Shown: one piece after another, positions 16,224 through 25,655 of the stretch
How the letters are laid out: each line of letters opens with the position of its first letter
How positions within the stretch are numbered: the stretch's first letter is position 1
Assembly (NCBI GenBank): GCA_026693065.1
Contig: JAPLNA010000231.1
Location: 1 to 37,174 of the forward strand
Length of the DNA stretch: 37,174 nucleotides
Direction: 5' to 3'
Source: Planctomycetota bacterium
GTDB taxonomy: Bacteria > Planctomycetota > Phycisphaerae > SM23-33
The notes under the pieces: generated by a model
Database searches by the model: none
The model's input: only the letters and a program-made list of their open reading frames with translations
Told to the model about the DNA's origin: nothing
Made by a program: the position numbers and the translations under genes

Positions 16224-17012
16224 ATGACAGACACGACCAGCACAGCCGGCGAAGCGAAACCCACGGGCCCGGACGAACGGGCGGTGATCATCCGCACGCG
16301 CGACCTGAAGAAGTCGTACGCGATGGGCGAGGTCACGACGCACGCGTTGCGTGGGATCGACGTGGAGATTTACCGAGGCGAGTTCCTGTGCATTCTGGGG
16401 CCCTCCGGTTCGGGCAAGAGCACGTTCTTCAACATGGTCGGCGGGCTGGACTGCCCCACGAGCGGGAAGGTGTTCATCGACGAGGTGGACGTCGCCCAGC
16501 TCAACGCGATTGAACTGGCGTTCCTTCGGTGCCGGAAGATCGGGTACATATTCCAGACGTACAATCTGGTTCAGTACATGACGTGCCTGGAGAACATCAC
16601 GGTTCCGATGGCGTTCGCGGGGGTGACGGGGGACGACGCCCGCCAGCGCGGGATGGAGCTTTTGCAACTGGTGGGGCTGGCCGAGCGGTGGTTCCACAAG
16701 CCCATCGAAATGTCGGGCGGGCAGCAGCAGCGGACGGCGATCGCCCGCTCGATGGCCAACCGCCCCTCCGTGCTGCTGTGCGACGAGCCGACGGGGAACC
16801 TGGACCTTCGGACGGGGGCGGAGATCCACGACGTGTTGCAGAAGCTCAACAAGGAGCGCGGCGTGACGATCATCTGCGCCACGCACGATCATCGGCTGAT
16901 CAACAAGGCCGACCGGATCCTGTGGATCCGGGACGGGCAGGTCGAGCGGCTGGCCGAGCGAAGCCAGGTCGTCGTGCAGACCGGTTCGATAGGAGGTCGC
17001 GAGAATGAATAG
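16224..17012 (+). CDS. ABC transporter ATPase, LolD/MacB type
   Basis: A 262-residue nucleotide-binding subunit: Walker [10 protein letters not shown]-loop IFQTYNL, signature MSGGQQQR, Walker B LLCDEPTGNLD and H-loop ATHD are all present and intact. The YAMGEVTTHALRGIDVEI start and the general layout are those of the LolD/MacB/FtsE family, which energises FtsX-type permeases in envelope processes rather than bulk solute import. It follows the first permease by 20 bases and overlaps the next gene by 8 bases (17005-17012), so it is expected to pair with one or both permeases. About 22 residues precede the ABC domain and a short tail follows it. Confidence 0.95.
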   Translation: MTDTTSTAGEAKPTGPDERAVIIRTRDLKKSYAMGEVTTHALRGIDVEIYRGEFLCILGPSGSGKSTFFNMVGGLDCPTSGKVFIDEVDVAQLNAIELAFLRCRKIGYIFQTYNLVQYMTCLENITVPMAFAGVTGDDARQRGMELLQLVGLAERWFHKPIEMSGGQQQRTAIARSMANRPSVLLCDEPTGNLDLRTGAEIHDVLQKLNKERGVTIICATHDHRLINKADRILWIRDGQVERLAERSQVVVQTGSIGGRENE

Positions 17013-20000
17013 GTCGCTGCCGTGGGTATCGGCGGTGTTGGCGGCGGCGTTGCTGTCGTGGTCGGGCTGTTCGAAGTCCGCCCCGCCCGAGAAGTCCAAG
17101 GCGACGCGGCTGCCGACCAGCCAGCCGGCGGCGACCAGCCAGCCGGCCGCGGAAAGCCGCCCGACGGCGGAGAGCCGCCCGGCCACGGGAAGCCGGCCCG
17201 CGACGTCTTCGCGGCCCGGGTCGCGGCCTGCCAGCCGTCCGGCGGCGGTCGTGCCGACGGGCCGGCCCGAGACGGCCGGCGACGCGTCGTTCCTGTACGA
17301 CCTGAAGGCCCTGACGGGCTCGCACCGCCTGGCCGGGTTCGGGCGCACCAAGACGATCACCGAGGAACTCGGCGGCGAACTGATCGCCCGCCAGGTCGTC
17401 GCCGACGAAGGCAACGAAGACCCGGGCCCGGGCAGCCGGGCCGCCGGAAAGTACGTCCTGGGCGTCCTGGAGCAGCTCAACCGCCGCCTCCAGGCCGCCG
17501 GGGGCAAGGGGCTGGAAATCTACACCCAGGAATTCCCCGTCGTCGCCCCGGTCTACACCCAGTGCCGGCTCTACGTCGACGGCAAGCTCATCGAGGGCCA
17601 GGCCGGTCGCGATGCCCTCTACCCGATGCGGCACAACCTGCTCCAGGCCTCCATCACGCCGGAGGAGGGCATCGAGGCCGAGCTGGTCTACGCCGGCTCG
17701 GGCACGGCCGCCGAGTACGGGCACAACAACCCCAAGGACAAGATCGTTCTGTTGAACGCCGACTCGGGCAATCGATGGCTGGACGCGTTCGCGTTCGGCG
17801 CTCGGGCGGTGATCTTCATCGGGCAGAGCGACCCGACGCCGCTGACCAACACGTTCCATCACGTCAACGTGCCGGCGAACCTGCCCCGCTTCTACGTCAC
17901 GGCGGAGGTGGCCAACAAGGTTCTGCTCCCGCTCATCGCGGCGAAGCCCGCCCCGACGGCGGCCTCGTCGCCGACGTCCTCGCCGGCCACGCGACCGGCC
18001 TCGGCGCCGGTTCTGGCGGAGGCGGCGGCCTCGGCGCCGGCGACGGGGCGACCCGGGCACAAGGTGAAGCTCCTGGCCGCCTGCCGCTGGGAGCGCCTGC
18101 GGGCGAGGAACGTGGTGGCGGTGCTTCGGGGCACAGCCCCGGACTTCACGAAGTCGCATGAAGCGATCGTGCTGGCGGCCCCGCTGGACGCGTTGTGCGA
18201 CGTGCCGGCCCTTTCGGTGGGCGCGCGGGACGCGGCGAACGTGGCGGCCCTGCTGCAACTGGCCGAGCGGATGGCCTCCAACCGCCCCCTGCGGGACCTG
18301 ATCTTCTGTTTCTTCGACGCCCAGGCCGCCACCCACCAGGGCGCCAGGAACTTCTACGCCGAGCTCTTCCGCCGGTACAACAACATCGGCAAGAAGTCGC
18401 ATGACGAGAGGCTCACCGACCTCAAGAAGGAATGGAGCTTCCTCGACGCGGCCATCGCCATCTTCGACCAGGACGACCTGTTCACCAGCAACGCCAAGAA
18501 GGCCCGGTACGAGGGCAAGGCCTGGACGCGGATGGGGCCCTTCGCCCCGGCGTTGCGGGAGGGCAGCGACGAGGCCCTGCTGGCCCACCACAGGGCCTAC
18601 GCCGCCGACGAGCACCAGGGCGAGTTCTCCGAGGCCTACGAGCAGGCCATTCCCATGCTCACCAACGAGGCCGTCCGGTTCGACGGGGACGCCCTGACGG
18701 AACTTCGCCCGGCCCGGCTGGAGCTGAAGAAGGCCGTCGACGCCCTGGGGGAGCTTCGCAAGCAGCTCGCCGGCGCCGCGAACGCCCCGGACGCCCCCGC
18801 GCTTCGCCGCCGCATCGCCGACGCCGAGGCCGACGTTCGCGCCCTCGCCCCGCGCGTGGAGCGGCTCCGCACGATGGACCTGCTGTGGAACTGCGTCCAG
18901 CGCGTCATCCACGAGAAGAACGGGGCCTCCACGCCGGAGGAACTGGCGGCGATCGAGGAGTTCGCCCAGAAGGCCGTCGTGTACTCCAAGGTCACGAAGG
19001 GCTCGGACGAGGCCCTGAAGGTCATGGCCGAACGCGTCGCCGCGACGAGCATTGACGACGCGGGGGCGGTGGAGAAGCTCTTCCGCGACCTGGGGCACAC
19101 CGACGACGAAGCCGCCGAAAAACCCGGGATGATCCGCTCTGACCGCGAGTCGATCCTGCGGCAACTGCAGTTGGCGATCTTGAGGGAGCACGTGCCGCGG
19201 AAGTTCCGCTGGCTGGTCGGCTACGCCCGGACGCTCTGCCGGGACCGCCACGCGGTGATCCAGGGCGAGCTGGTCCCCTGGACGGAGGCCAACCAGGCCC
19301 TCCGCAAGGCCATCGGCGCCGAGGCCAACAACATCGTCCTGCACGTCAGCGTGAACCTGGGCGACGCGCGGCGGCGGTGGACGTTCATTCACGGGGACGA
19401 CTCCGAAGGCCTCGGCGACGACGTCGTCGCCAAGTACAACTCGGTGTTCAAGAACGTCAAGGACGTGCAGGAACGGCTGGGGATGCGCGTGGCGAACTTC
19501 GACCCGCGGGCGATCTCGCCGATCTTCGGAGCCGACGGGAGGCTCTTCTCCCCCGGCAAGACCGTCGACAGCGGGGCCGTCGCACGGGCGTTCGGGCTGT
19601 ACAACCTCTCCGCCCAGACCGTGATGGACCCCATGCCCCGCCAGGGGCAGGTCGTCGACGTGCCCCAGACGCTGGGCACGGACAACCTGATCGCCCAGAC
19701 GGGCGAACTGGCCGTCTTCCTCCGCGACCTCGCCGACAACCGGGGCATCAGCCAGTCTAGCACGCTCCGCACCGGGGCCGACTACAGCGAAATGGAATGG
19801 AAGAGCAACGGCATGAACGGGCCGACCATACAGGAAAGCGCCGCCGCAGGCGCGATGCGGCGCATGCCCGTGCGTCATTGCCCTGTGGCCCTGGCTCCGG
19901 CGAGTGCGGCCGGCAACGGGCTGATGGGCCTGACCGCCACGCCCGAGCTGACGCCGCCGGGCTACGAGTCGGCCCTGATCCTGATGAGCGACGCCAACGG

Positions 20001-22827
20001 CATCGTCGAGTTGGCCGGGGCCTCGGGCGCGTACGGCGCGCCGGCGATCTTGGCCACCGCGTTCGACGACCGGGGGCTCATTGCCGGCATCAGTTCCCAG
20101 GAATCCTGCGCCCAGGGGTTGGGCAATGCCACCGTCACCCTCGTCCGCACGCGCCAGAAGACGTTCGTCAGCTACGGCTTCGAGCCCGTTTCCCAGAAGA
20201 CGCTGGCCATGAAGGGGCTGTCGACGTCGGCCTTCCTGGCCAACCGGAGTCTGCTCCTGGAGGTCGGCAACGTCATTTCCCTGTTCGCCCCGCCGGAGGA
20301 GAAGACGCTGAAGCTTTTCAACCGCGCCGGCGTGGCCGCCCTCAACAACGAACCCACCAAGAGCGAGCACCAGGGGCGCGGCATCCCCATCGGCGACCCC
20401 TTCGAGCACCCCGTCCTGACGCAACTGACCGCCCACGACCTGCTGGCCATGGACGAGTACCGCCTGACCCTCCAGAAGGACAACCACATCAACCAGGAGT
20501 CCCTCTGGGAGCTGCACGGGCAGGCCAAGGACCTCCATGACGCCGCCCAACGTAACGCCGACCGCTGGAGCGTCAACCGCATTCAGGGCACGGAGGTGGC
20601 CTCGGCCCAGATTTCTCGCGGGGCATACTTCCCGCTGATGGCGGTCTTGAACGACCTGGTGACGGCCGTCGTGCTGCTGTTGCTGCTGGCCGTGCCGTTC
20701 GCCTACGCCCTGGAACGGCTGCTGGTGGGCTCGCCGCACATTTACCGCCAGATCGCCTGGTTCACGATCTTCTTCCTGCTGGCGTTCGCGTTGTTGTTCC
20801 TGGTGAACCCGGCGTTCAAGCTGGCGGCGACTCCGATCATCATCTTCCTGGCCTTCGCGATCATCCTGCTGAGTTCGCTGGTGATTTTCATCATGCTCCG
20901 GAAGCTGCAGGTGGAGATCAAGAAGGTGCAGGGGCTGGCCGCCACGGTGCACAGCACGGACGTTTCGCGGTTGGGGACGATGATGGCCGCCGTCAACATG
21001 GGCATTTCCACCATGCGGCGGCGCCCGCTGCGGACGCTGCTGACGGCGATCACGGTCATCCTGCTGACGTTCACGATCCTGACGTTCGCGTCGTTCGGGA
21101 GCAGTTACGGCAACCGGCGTCAGGTGGAAGGCCCGCTCTCGGGCGCCCCGCGGATCCTGATCCGCCACCAGCTCTTCAACCCCATCGGCGTCGGGCATTA
21201 CTACACCCTCGACGGGCTGTTCGAGGAGTCCGCCGACGTCGTGCCCCGGTACTGGGTGAGCCCGCTGGCCGCCGAGGCCAAGGCCGCCGCCACCGCCGGG
21301 ACCAGCCTGAAGATGTTCCTCGCCGACGCCCAGGCCGGCAAAGTCACCCGCATCGACGCCGCCATCGGCATCGACCCGCGGGACCTCAAGGGCGGGCTCG
21401 AGCCGCGCGGACGAGACGTCATCGAGGCCGTCGAGGGCGACGTCAGCCTGCTCGAATCGGGCGGCATCTTCCTCACCGACGCCGTCCGCCTGGAGCTGGG
21501 GCTCTCCCGCGGCGACATCGGCAAGGCCTGCGTGCTGCTGCGAGACCGCCAGTTCATCTTCGCGGGCATCGTCAAGACGGCGATGGCCGCCGTCGCCGGA
21601 CTGGACGGGGCGAACATCATGCCCGTGGACTACCAGGCCAACGGGGCCTCGAGTACCGTGGCCCAGCCCCAGGAGCAGCGGGACAACCCCTTCGACGCCT
21701 CCGACGTCGGCAGCGCCCAGTTCGTCCACTTCAACGTCGACCAGGTCGTGCTGATCTCCGCCAAGGCCGCCCAGGACATGAACGGGCACCTCCGCTCGAT
21801 CACCGTCTACCCGCACAGCGACAAGAGCGAGGACCTGCAGGCCCTGGCCGACCAGGCCGCCAAGGTCACCCAGTTGCCCGTCTACGTCGGCGACAAGGCC
21901 ACCGCGAAGGTCGACCGCCTGATCCTGACGAGCCTGGCCAAGGCCAGCGGATGGCGCGACCTGCTGATCCCGGTGATTCTGGGCGGCATGATCGTGTTCG
22001 CGACGATGCTGGGCAGCGTCTCCGACCGCGAGCGGGAGATCTACACCTTCAGCTCCCTCGGGCTGGCCCCCCCCCACGTGGCCAGCCTGTTCTTCGCCGA
22101 GGCCAGCGTCTACGCCGTCGTCGGCGGCATGGGAGGCTATCTCCTGGGCCAGATCGTCGCACGGCTGATGGGCTGGCTGGGCGAGGTGTTCCACTTCCCC
22201 GTCGTCACCATGAACTACTCCTCCACCAACGCCATCATCACCATCCTGATCGTGATGGGCACGGTGCTGGTGTCGACGATCTACCCGGCCCTGAAGGCCA
22301 GCCGGTCGGCCAACCCGGGCATCCAGCGGCACTGGAAGATCCCCAGGTCCGAGGGCGACCTGTACGACCTGATCTTCCCGTTCACGGTCTCGACCTATGA
22401 CATCACGGGCGTGGCCAGTTTTCTGAACGAGCACTTCAACAATTACACCGACACGTCGCTGGGCGCCTTCGCCACCACCAGTTGCCGCATCTTCCGCCAG
22501 GGAGGCAGCGACATGCTCGGCTTCCGGGCGGAGGTCGCCCTGGCGCCCTTTGACCTGGGCGTCAACCACGGCTTCGCCCTGCTGGCCCAGCCCAGCGACA
22601 TCGAAGGCATCGACGAGCTGCGAATCCTGATCTACCGGCGCACCGGCGCCCACGGCGACTGGCGGAGAGGCACGCGAGTGTTCATCAACGACCTCCGCAA
22701 GCAACTGCTGATCTGGCGGAGCTTGACGGCGGAAGTCATGGACCAATACCGCCGCCGCACCCTGGAGGCCTGGGATCAGCTCAGCGTCGAGGACGTCAAC
22801 CCCAAGACCATCGGAGAGACTCCGTGA
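17005..22827 (+). CDS. Degenerate M28-peptidase / FtsX permease fusion, lipoprotein-like N-terminus
   Basis: A 1940-residue protein. Residues 1-22 form a signal peptide ending in a lipobox-like SWSGC (C22). Residues 37-80 are a Pro/Ser/Arg hexapeptide repeat linker (SQPAAT, SRPATG and variants). Residues about 95-450 look like an M28 peptidase with its PA-type insert: RNVVAVLRG near 368, GARDAANVAALLQLAER near 407, FFDAQAATHQGARNFY near 436. The usual zinc ligands (HxD motif, GADDN, GEE) are replaced by APLD, GARDAAN and DAQAA, so peptidase activity is unlikely. After a long helical, periplasmic-looking region come membrane segments near 1213-1235, 1249-1268, 1274-1298 and 1338-1364 (RRRPLRTLLTAITVILLTF), a second soluble domain, three FtsX-type C-terminal segments (1652-1765) and a 170-residue cytosolic tail. 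It overlaps both neighbours and presumably partners the LolD-like ATPases. Confidence 0.9.
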   Translation: MNRSLPWVSAVLAAALLSWSGCSKSAPPEKSKATRLPTSQPAATSQPAAESRPTAESRPATGSRPATSSRPGSRPASRPAAVVPTGRPETAGDASFLYDLKALTGSHRLAGFGRTKTITEELGGELIARQVVADEGNEDPGPGSRAAGKYVLGVLEQLNRRLQAAGGKGLEIYTQEFPVVAPVYTQCRLYVDGKLIEGQAGRDALYPMRHNLLQASITPEEGIEAELVYAGSGTAAEYGHNNPKDKIVLLNADSGNRWLDAFAFGARAVIFIGQSDPTPLTNTFHHVNVPANLPRFYVTAEVANKVLLPLIAAKPAPTAASSPTSSPATRPASAPVLAEAAASAPATGRPGHKVKLLAACRWERLRARNVVAVLRGTAPDFTKSHEAIVLAAPLDALCDVPALSVGARDAANVAALLQLAERMASNRPLRDLIFCFFDAQAATHQGARNFYAELFRRYNNIGKKSHDERLTDLKKEWSFLDAAIAIFDQDDLFTSNAKKARYEGKAWTRMGPFAPALREGSDEALLAHHRAYAADEHQGEFSEAYEQAIPMLTNEAVRFDGDALTELRPARLELKKAVDALGELRKQLAGAANAPDAPALRRRIADAEADVRALAPRVERLRTMDLLWNCVQRVIHEKNGASTPEELAAIEEFAQKAVVYSKVTKGSDEALKVMAERVAATSIDDAGAVEKLFRDLGHTDDEAAEKPGMIRSDRESILRQLQLAILREHVPRKFRWLVGYARTLCRDRHAVIQGELVPWTEANQALRKAIGAEANNIVLHVSVNLGDARRRWTFIHGDDSEGLGDDVVAKYNSVFKNVKDVQERLGMRVANFDPRAISPIFGADGRLFSPGKTVDSGAVARAFGLYNLSAQTVMDPMPRQGQVVDVPQTLGTDNLIAQTGELAVFLRDLADNRGISQSSTLRTGADYSEMEWKSNGMNGPTIQESAAAGAMRRMPVRHCPVALAPASAAGNGLMGLTATPELTPPGYESALILMSDANGIVELAGASGAYGAPAILATAFDDRGLIAGISSQESCAQGLGNATVTLVRTRQKTFVSYGFEPVSQKTLAMKGLSTSAFLANRSLLLEVGNVISLFAPPEEKTLKLFNRAGVAALNNEPTKSEHQGRGIPIGDPFEHPVLTQLTAHDLLAMDEYRLTLQKDNHINQESLWELHGQAKDLHDAAQRNADRWSVNRIQGTEVASAQISRGAYFPLMAVLNDLVTAVVLLLLLAVPFAYALERLLVGSPHIYRQIAWFTIFFLLAFALLFLVNPAFKLAATPIIIFLAFAIILLSSLVIFIMLRKLQVEIKKVQGLAATVHSTDVSRLGTMMAAVNMGISTMRRRPLRTLLTAITVILLTFTILTFASFGSSYGNRRQVEGPLSGAPRILIRHQLFNPIGVGHYYTLDGLFEESADVVPRYWVSPLAAEAKAAATAGTSLKMFLADAQAGKVTRIDAAIGIDPRDLKGGLEPRGRDVIEAVEGDVSLLESGGIFLTDAVRLELGLSRGDIGKACVLLRDRQFIFAGIVKTAMAAVAGLDGANIMPVDYQANGASSTVAQPQEQRDNPFDASDVGSAQFVHFNVDQVVLISAKAAQDMNGHLRSITVYPHSDKSEDLQALADQAAKVTQLPVYVGDKATAKVDRLILTSLAKASGWRDLLIPVILGGMIVFATMLGSVSDREREIYTFSSLGLAPPHVASLFFAEASVYAVVGGMGGYLLGQIVARLMGWLGEVFHFPVVTMNYSSTNAIITILIVMGTVLVSTIYPALKASRSANPGIQRHWKIPRSEGDLYDLIFPFTVSTYDITGVASFLNEHFNNYTDTSLGAFATTSCRIFRQGGSDMLGFRAEVALAPFDLGVNHGFALLAQPSDIEGIDELRILIYRRTGAHGDWRRGTRVFINDLRKQLLIWRSLTAEVMDQYRRRTLEAWDQLSVEDVNPKTIGETP

Positions 22828-24836
22828 GCGAATTGCGACTGGACAAGGAACTCGAGGAATTCCGGTCATTGATGACCGTCCCGTCCACGTTCCAGGACGG
22901 GTTCAGCTGGACGGCCCTGGCCGGGTCGGTCTTCATCGCCCTGCTGATGGTCCCGGGCGCCATGTACATGGGCCTGCTGGCCGGGCAGGGCATCGGCGGG
23001 GCCGCCCAGTGGGTCACCGTCATCCTCTTCATCGAAGTCGCCCGCCGCGCCCACAAGACCATCAGCCGCCCCGAGCTCTACGTGCTGTTCTTCATGGCCG
23101 GGGCCGCCATGGGCACCCCGTTCAGCGGCCTGCTCTGGAACCAGTTCTACGTCCAGAGCGAGGCCGTCACCAGCATGGGTATCGCCGAGCACCTGGCCGA
23201 GGTGCCCTGGCTGGCGCCCACCGACCCGGAAGTGCTCGCCACCCGCAGCTTCTTCAACGCCGCCTGGCTGCCCGCCATCGGCATTGTCCTCTTCAGCACC
23301 ATCATCGGACGGTTCAGCGGAACGGTCCTGGGGTACGGGCTCTTCCGCATCGCCCGCGACATCGAGAAACTCCCCTTCCCGATGGCCCCCGTCGCCGCCC
23401 AGGGCATCACCGCCCTGGCCGAACAGCAGTCCGAGGAATCCACCCGCGGACACGACGACGCCAAGGAAGGCTGGAAGTGGCGGATCTTCTGCGTCGGCGG
23501 CATCATGGGGCTGGCCTTCGGGGCCGTCTATCTCGCCCTGCCCGCTATCTCCGGCGCCCTGCTCGACAAGCCCATCTCCATCTTCCCCATCCCCTTCGTC
23601 GACTGGACGACGAAGACCGAAACCATCCTCCCCGCCGTCGCGACCGGGCTGTCCCTGGACTTGGGCAACGTGCTCGTCGGCATGGTCCTGCCCTTCACCG
23701 CCGTCGTGGGCAGCATGATCGGACTGGTCGTCACCATCGTCCTGTCCTCCTGCGTGCTCTATCCGCTCCACAAACTGCCCAACTACCGCAAGGGCATGGA
23801 CACCATCGCCACCGGCTTCAATACCGGCATCGACTTCTACATGAGCTTCGGCATCGGCGTCTCGCTGGCCATCGCCATCGCGGGCATCGTCCAGGTATTC
23901 CGGAGCCTTCGGGCGGCCTCCGCCCTCCGCAAGAAACAGCAGGCCATCCGCATGGAGGTCGACGCCACCGCCGCCATCCCCAAGGGCCGAGGCGACATCC
24001 CCTTCCCCTTCGTCATCGCCACCTACTTCGCCACCTCGATGATCTACATCCTCCTGAGCGGATACCTCATCGACTGGCACCCGGGCGTGATGATCGTGCT
24101 GTTCTGTTTCGCTTTCCTGTACACTCCCGCGATCAGCTACGTGACGGCCCGACTGGAGGGCCTGGCAGGCCAGGGCGTCGAGATCCCCATGATCCGCGAG
24201 GCCGCGTTCATCCTCTCGGGCTACACCGGCGGCGTGAAGATCTGGTTCCTGCCCGTCCCGATGGCCAACTACGGCGGCGGAGCCTCCGGCTACCGAGTCA
24301 GCGAACTGACCGGCACCAAGTTCTGGTCCCTCTGGAAGGCCGAAATCCTCCTGGTCCCCATCGTCCTGGTCGCCAGCATCGGCTTTGCCCAGTTCATCTG
24401 GGGCCTGGCCGCCATCCCCGGGCCCGAGTACCCCTTCGCCGAGAAGATGTGGGAACTCCAGGCCGCCAACAGCTCCGTCATCCTCACCAGCACCCTCGGA
24501 CGCTTCAGCGAGTTCAACCAGGCCATCAACTGGACCTGGATCGGCACCGGCACGCTGACCGGCGGGCTGCTCTTCGCTCTCATGAGCTCCCTCAGCGCCC
24601 CGGTCATGATGACCTACGGGCTCATCCGCGGCATCGGGGGGCAGATGCACGGCCTGGTGCCCCAGTTCATCGGCGCCCTCATCGGAGAGTTCTACTTCCA
24701 CCGCCGCCTGGGCGCCATGTACCGCCAATATACCCCCGTCATCATGGCCGGTTTCAGTTGCGGCATGGGCCTGGTCACCATCCTGGCCGTCGGCTTCAAC
24801 TTCCTGGCCAAGGCCATTATCAAGATACCGTACTGA
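22824..24836 (+). CDS. OPT-family (oligopeptide) transporter-like membrane protein
   Basis: A 670-residue polytopic membrane protein with roughly 14-16 hydrophobic segments. It resembles the OPT superfamily of proton-coupled peptide or metal-chelate transporters: early segment FIALLMVPGAMYMGLLAGQG, the LPFPMAPVAAQGITAL stretch that matches the OPT LxFPxAxAxA motif, and IWFLPVPMANYGGGASGYR. It starts with GTG in the overlap GTGA with the previous stop, with GGAGAG upstream. Translational coupling of an OPT-type carrier to an ABC permease is unusual, since OPT proteins normally act alone. It may move a peptide across the inner membrane as part of the same pathway (inference). Family call from sequence pattern, without a search. 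Confidence 0.8.
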   Translation: MSELRLDKELEEFRSLMTVPSTFQDGFSWTALAGSVFIALLMVPGAMYMGLLAGQGIGGAAQWVTVILFIEVARRAHKTISRPELYVLFFMAGAAMGTPFSGLLWNQFYVQSEAVTSMGIAEHLAEVPWLAPTDPEVLATRSFFNAAWLPAIGIVLFSTIIGRFSGTVLGYGLFRIARDIEKLPFPMAPVAAQGITALAEQQSEESTRGHDDAKEGWKWRIFCVGGIMGLAFGAVYLALPAISGALLDKPISIFPIPFVDWTTKTETILPAVATGLSLDLGNVLVGMVLPFTAVVGSMIGLVVTIVLSSCVLYPLHKLPNYRKGMDTIATGFNTGIDFYMSFGIGVSLAIAIAGIVQVFRSLRAASALRKKQQAIRMEVDATAAIPKGRGDIPFPFVIATYFATSMIYILLSGYLIDWHPGVMIVLFCFAFLYTPAISYVTARLEGLAGQGVEIPMIREAAFILSGYTGGVKIWFLPVPMANYGGGASGYRVSELTGTKFWSLWKAEILLVPIVLVASIGFAQFIWGLAAIPGPEYPFAEKMWELQAANSSVILTSTLGRFSEFNQAINWTWIGTGTLTGGLLFALMSSLSAPVMMTYGLIRGIGGQMHGLVPQFIGALIGEFYFHRRLGAMYRQYTPVIMAGFSCGMGLVTILAVGFNFLAKAIIKIPY

Positions 24837-24842
24837 AAAGAC

Positions 24843-24912
24843 GTAGCCGGTAGCCCGTAGCCCGTAGCCGGGAAACAGGCCCACCGGCTACCGGCTGCTG
24901 GCTACCGGCTAC
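24843..24912. repeat. Inverted heptanucleotide repeat hairpin in the operon
   Basis: Four tandem units GTAGCCG, GTAGCCC, GTAGCCC, GTAGCCG (24843-24870) face four complementary units CCGGCTA, CCGGCTG, CTGGCTA, CCGGCTA (24884-24911) across a 13-base spacer. The arms pair over about 28 bases with three or four mismatches. It occupies nearly all of the 96-base gap before the last ATPase gene, whose Shine-Dalgarno (GGAG, 24921-24924) follows immediately. It could act as a processing or attenuation stem. Confidence 0.85.
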
Positions 24913-24932
24913 TGCCGTTCGGAGAGCGACGA

Positions 24933-25655
24933 ATGAGCGAAGTAATCATCGAATGCCGCGGGCTGACCAAGATGTACCGCATGGGCGGACAGGACATCTA
25001 CGCCCTGCGGGACGTCGACCTCGACATCCTCCGCGGCGAGTACCTCTCCGTCATGGGCCCTTCCGGCTCGGGCAAGAGCACCCTCTTCAACATGATCGGC
25101 GCCCTGGACAAACCCACCGCCGGCTCCGTCGCCATCGCCGGCATCGACCTGACCAAGCAGACCAGCACCCAGTTGTCCTACATCCGCAACCAGCACATCG
25201 GGTACATCTTCCAGGCCTTCAACCTCATCCCGTCCCTGACGGCCCTGCGCAACGTGATGCTGCCCCTGCTGTTTTCCGGCATGACCATGGCCCAAGCCCA
25301 GGAGCGGGCCAGCGAGGTCCTCACCGAGGTGGGGCTCGCTCACCGGCTCAACCATCGCCCCGACGAACTCTCCGGCGGGCAGCAGCAGCGCGTCGCCATC
25401 GCCCGCGGGCTGAGCATGAACCCCACCATCATGCTCGCCGACGAACCCACCGCCAACCTCGACCTCCACACCGGCGAGGAGATCATCAACACCCTCCGCC
25501 GCCTCTGCGACGATCACGGCGTGACCGTCATCACCGCCACCCACGACCACAAGATGCTCGACAAGTCCGACCGGATCCTCTGGATCAAAGACGGCCGCCG
25601 CGACCGCCTGGAAAACCGCGCCGACCTCGACATCCGAGTCGGCAAGGTGGAATAG
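24933..25655 (+). CDS. ABC transporter ATPase, LolD/MacB type (second copy)
   Basis: A 240-residue ATPase: Walker [10 protein letters not shown]-loop IFQAFNL, signature LSGGQQQR, Walker [13 protein letters not shown] and H-loop ATHD. Overall it is similar to the ATPase at 16224 but clearly divergent, so it is an older duplicate rather than a fresh copy. The start at 24933 is supported by GGAGAG upstream. It is the last gene of the plus-strand operon and is separated from the OPT-like gene by the heptamer hairpin. Two permeases and two ATPases suggest either a heteromeric pump or two pumps acting in series. Confidence 0.95.
   Translation: MSEVIIECRGLTKMYRMGGQDIYALRDVDLDILRGEYLSVMGPSGSGKSTLFNMIGALDKPTAGSVAIAGIDLTKQTSTQLSYIRNQHIGYIFQAFNLIPSLTALRNVMLPLLFSGMTMAQAQERASEVLTEVGLAHRLNHRPDELSGGQQQRVAIARGLSMNPTIMLADEPTANLDLHTGEEIINTLRRLCDDHGVTVITATHDHKMLDKSDRILWIKDGRRDRLENRADLDIRVGKVE

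Noticed and set aside
14760-16227. Frame 1 continuation of the permease to 16227
   Set aside because: After about 14765 it becomes Gly/Arg-rich nonsense, while frame 2 carries FtsX membrane segments and the REIATMKCLGA motif.
16900-22869. Minus-strand frame open for almost 2000 codons opposite the permease fusion
   Set aside because: Its translation is a low-complexity Arg/Gly/Val/Asp-rich sequence with no domain, while the plus strand has clear membrane segments and motifs. It is a by-product of GC-rich third positions.
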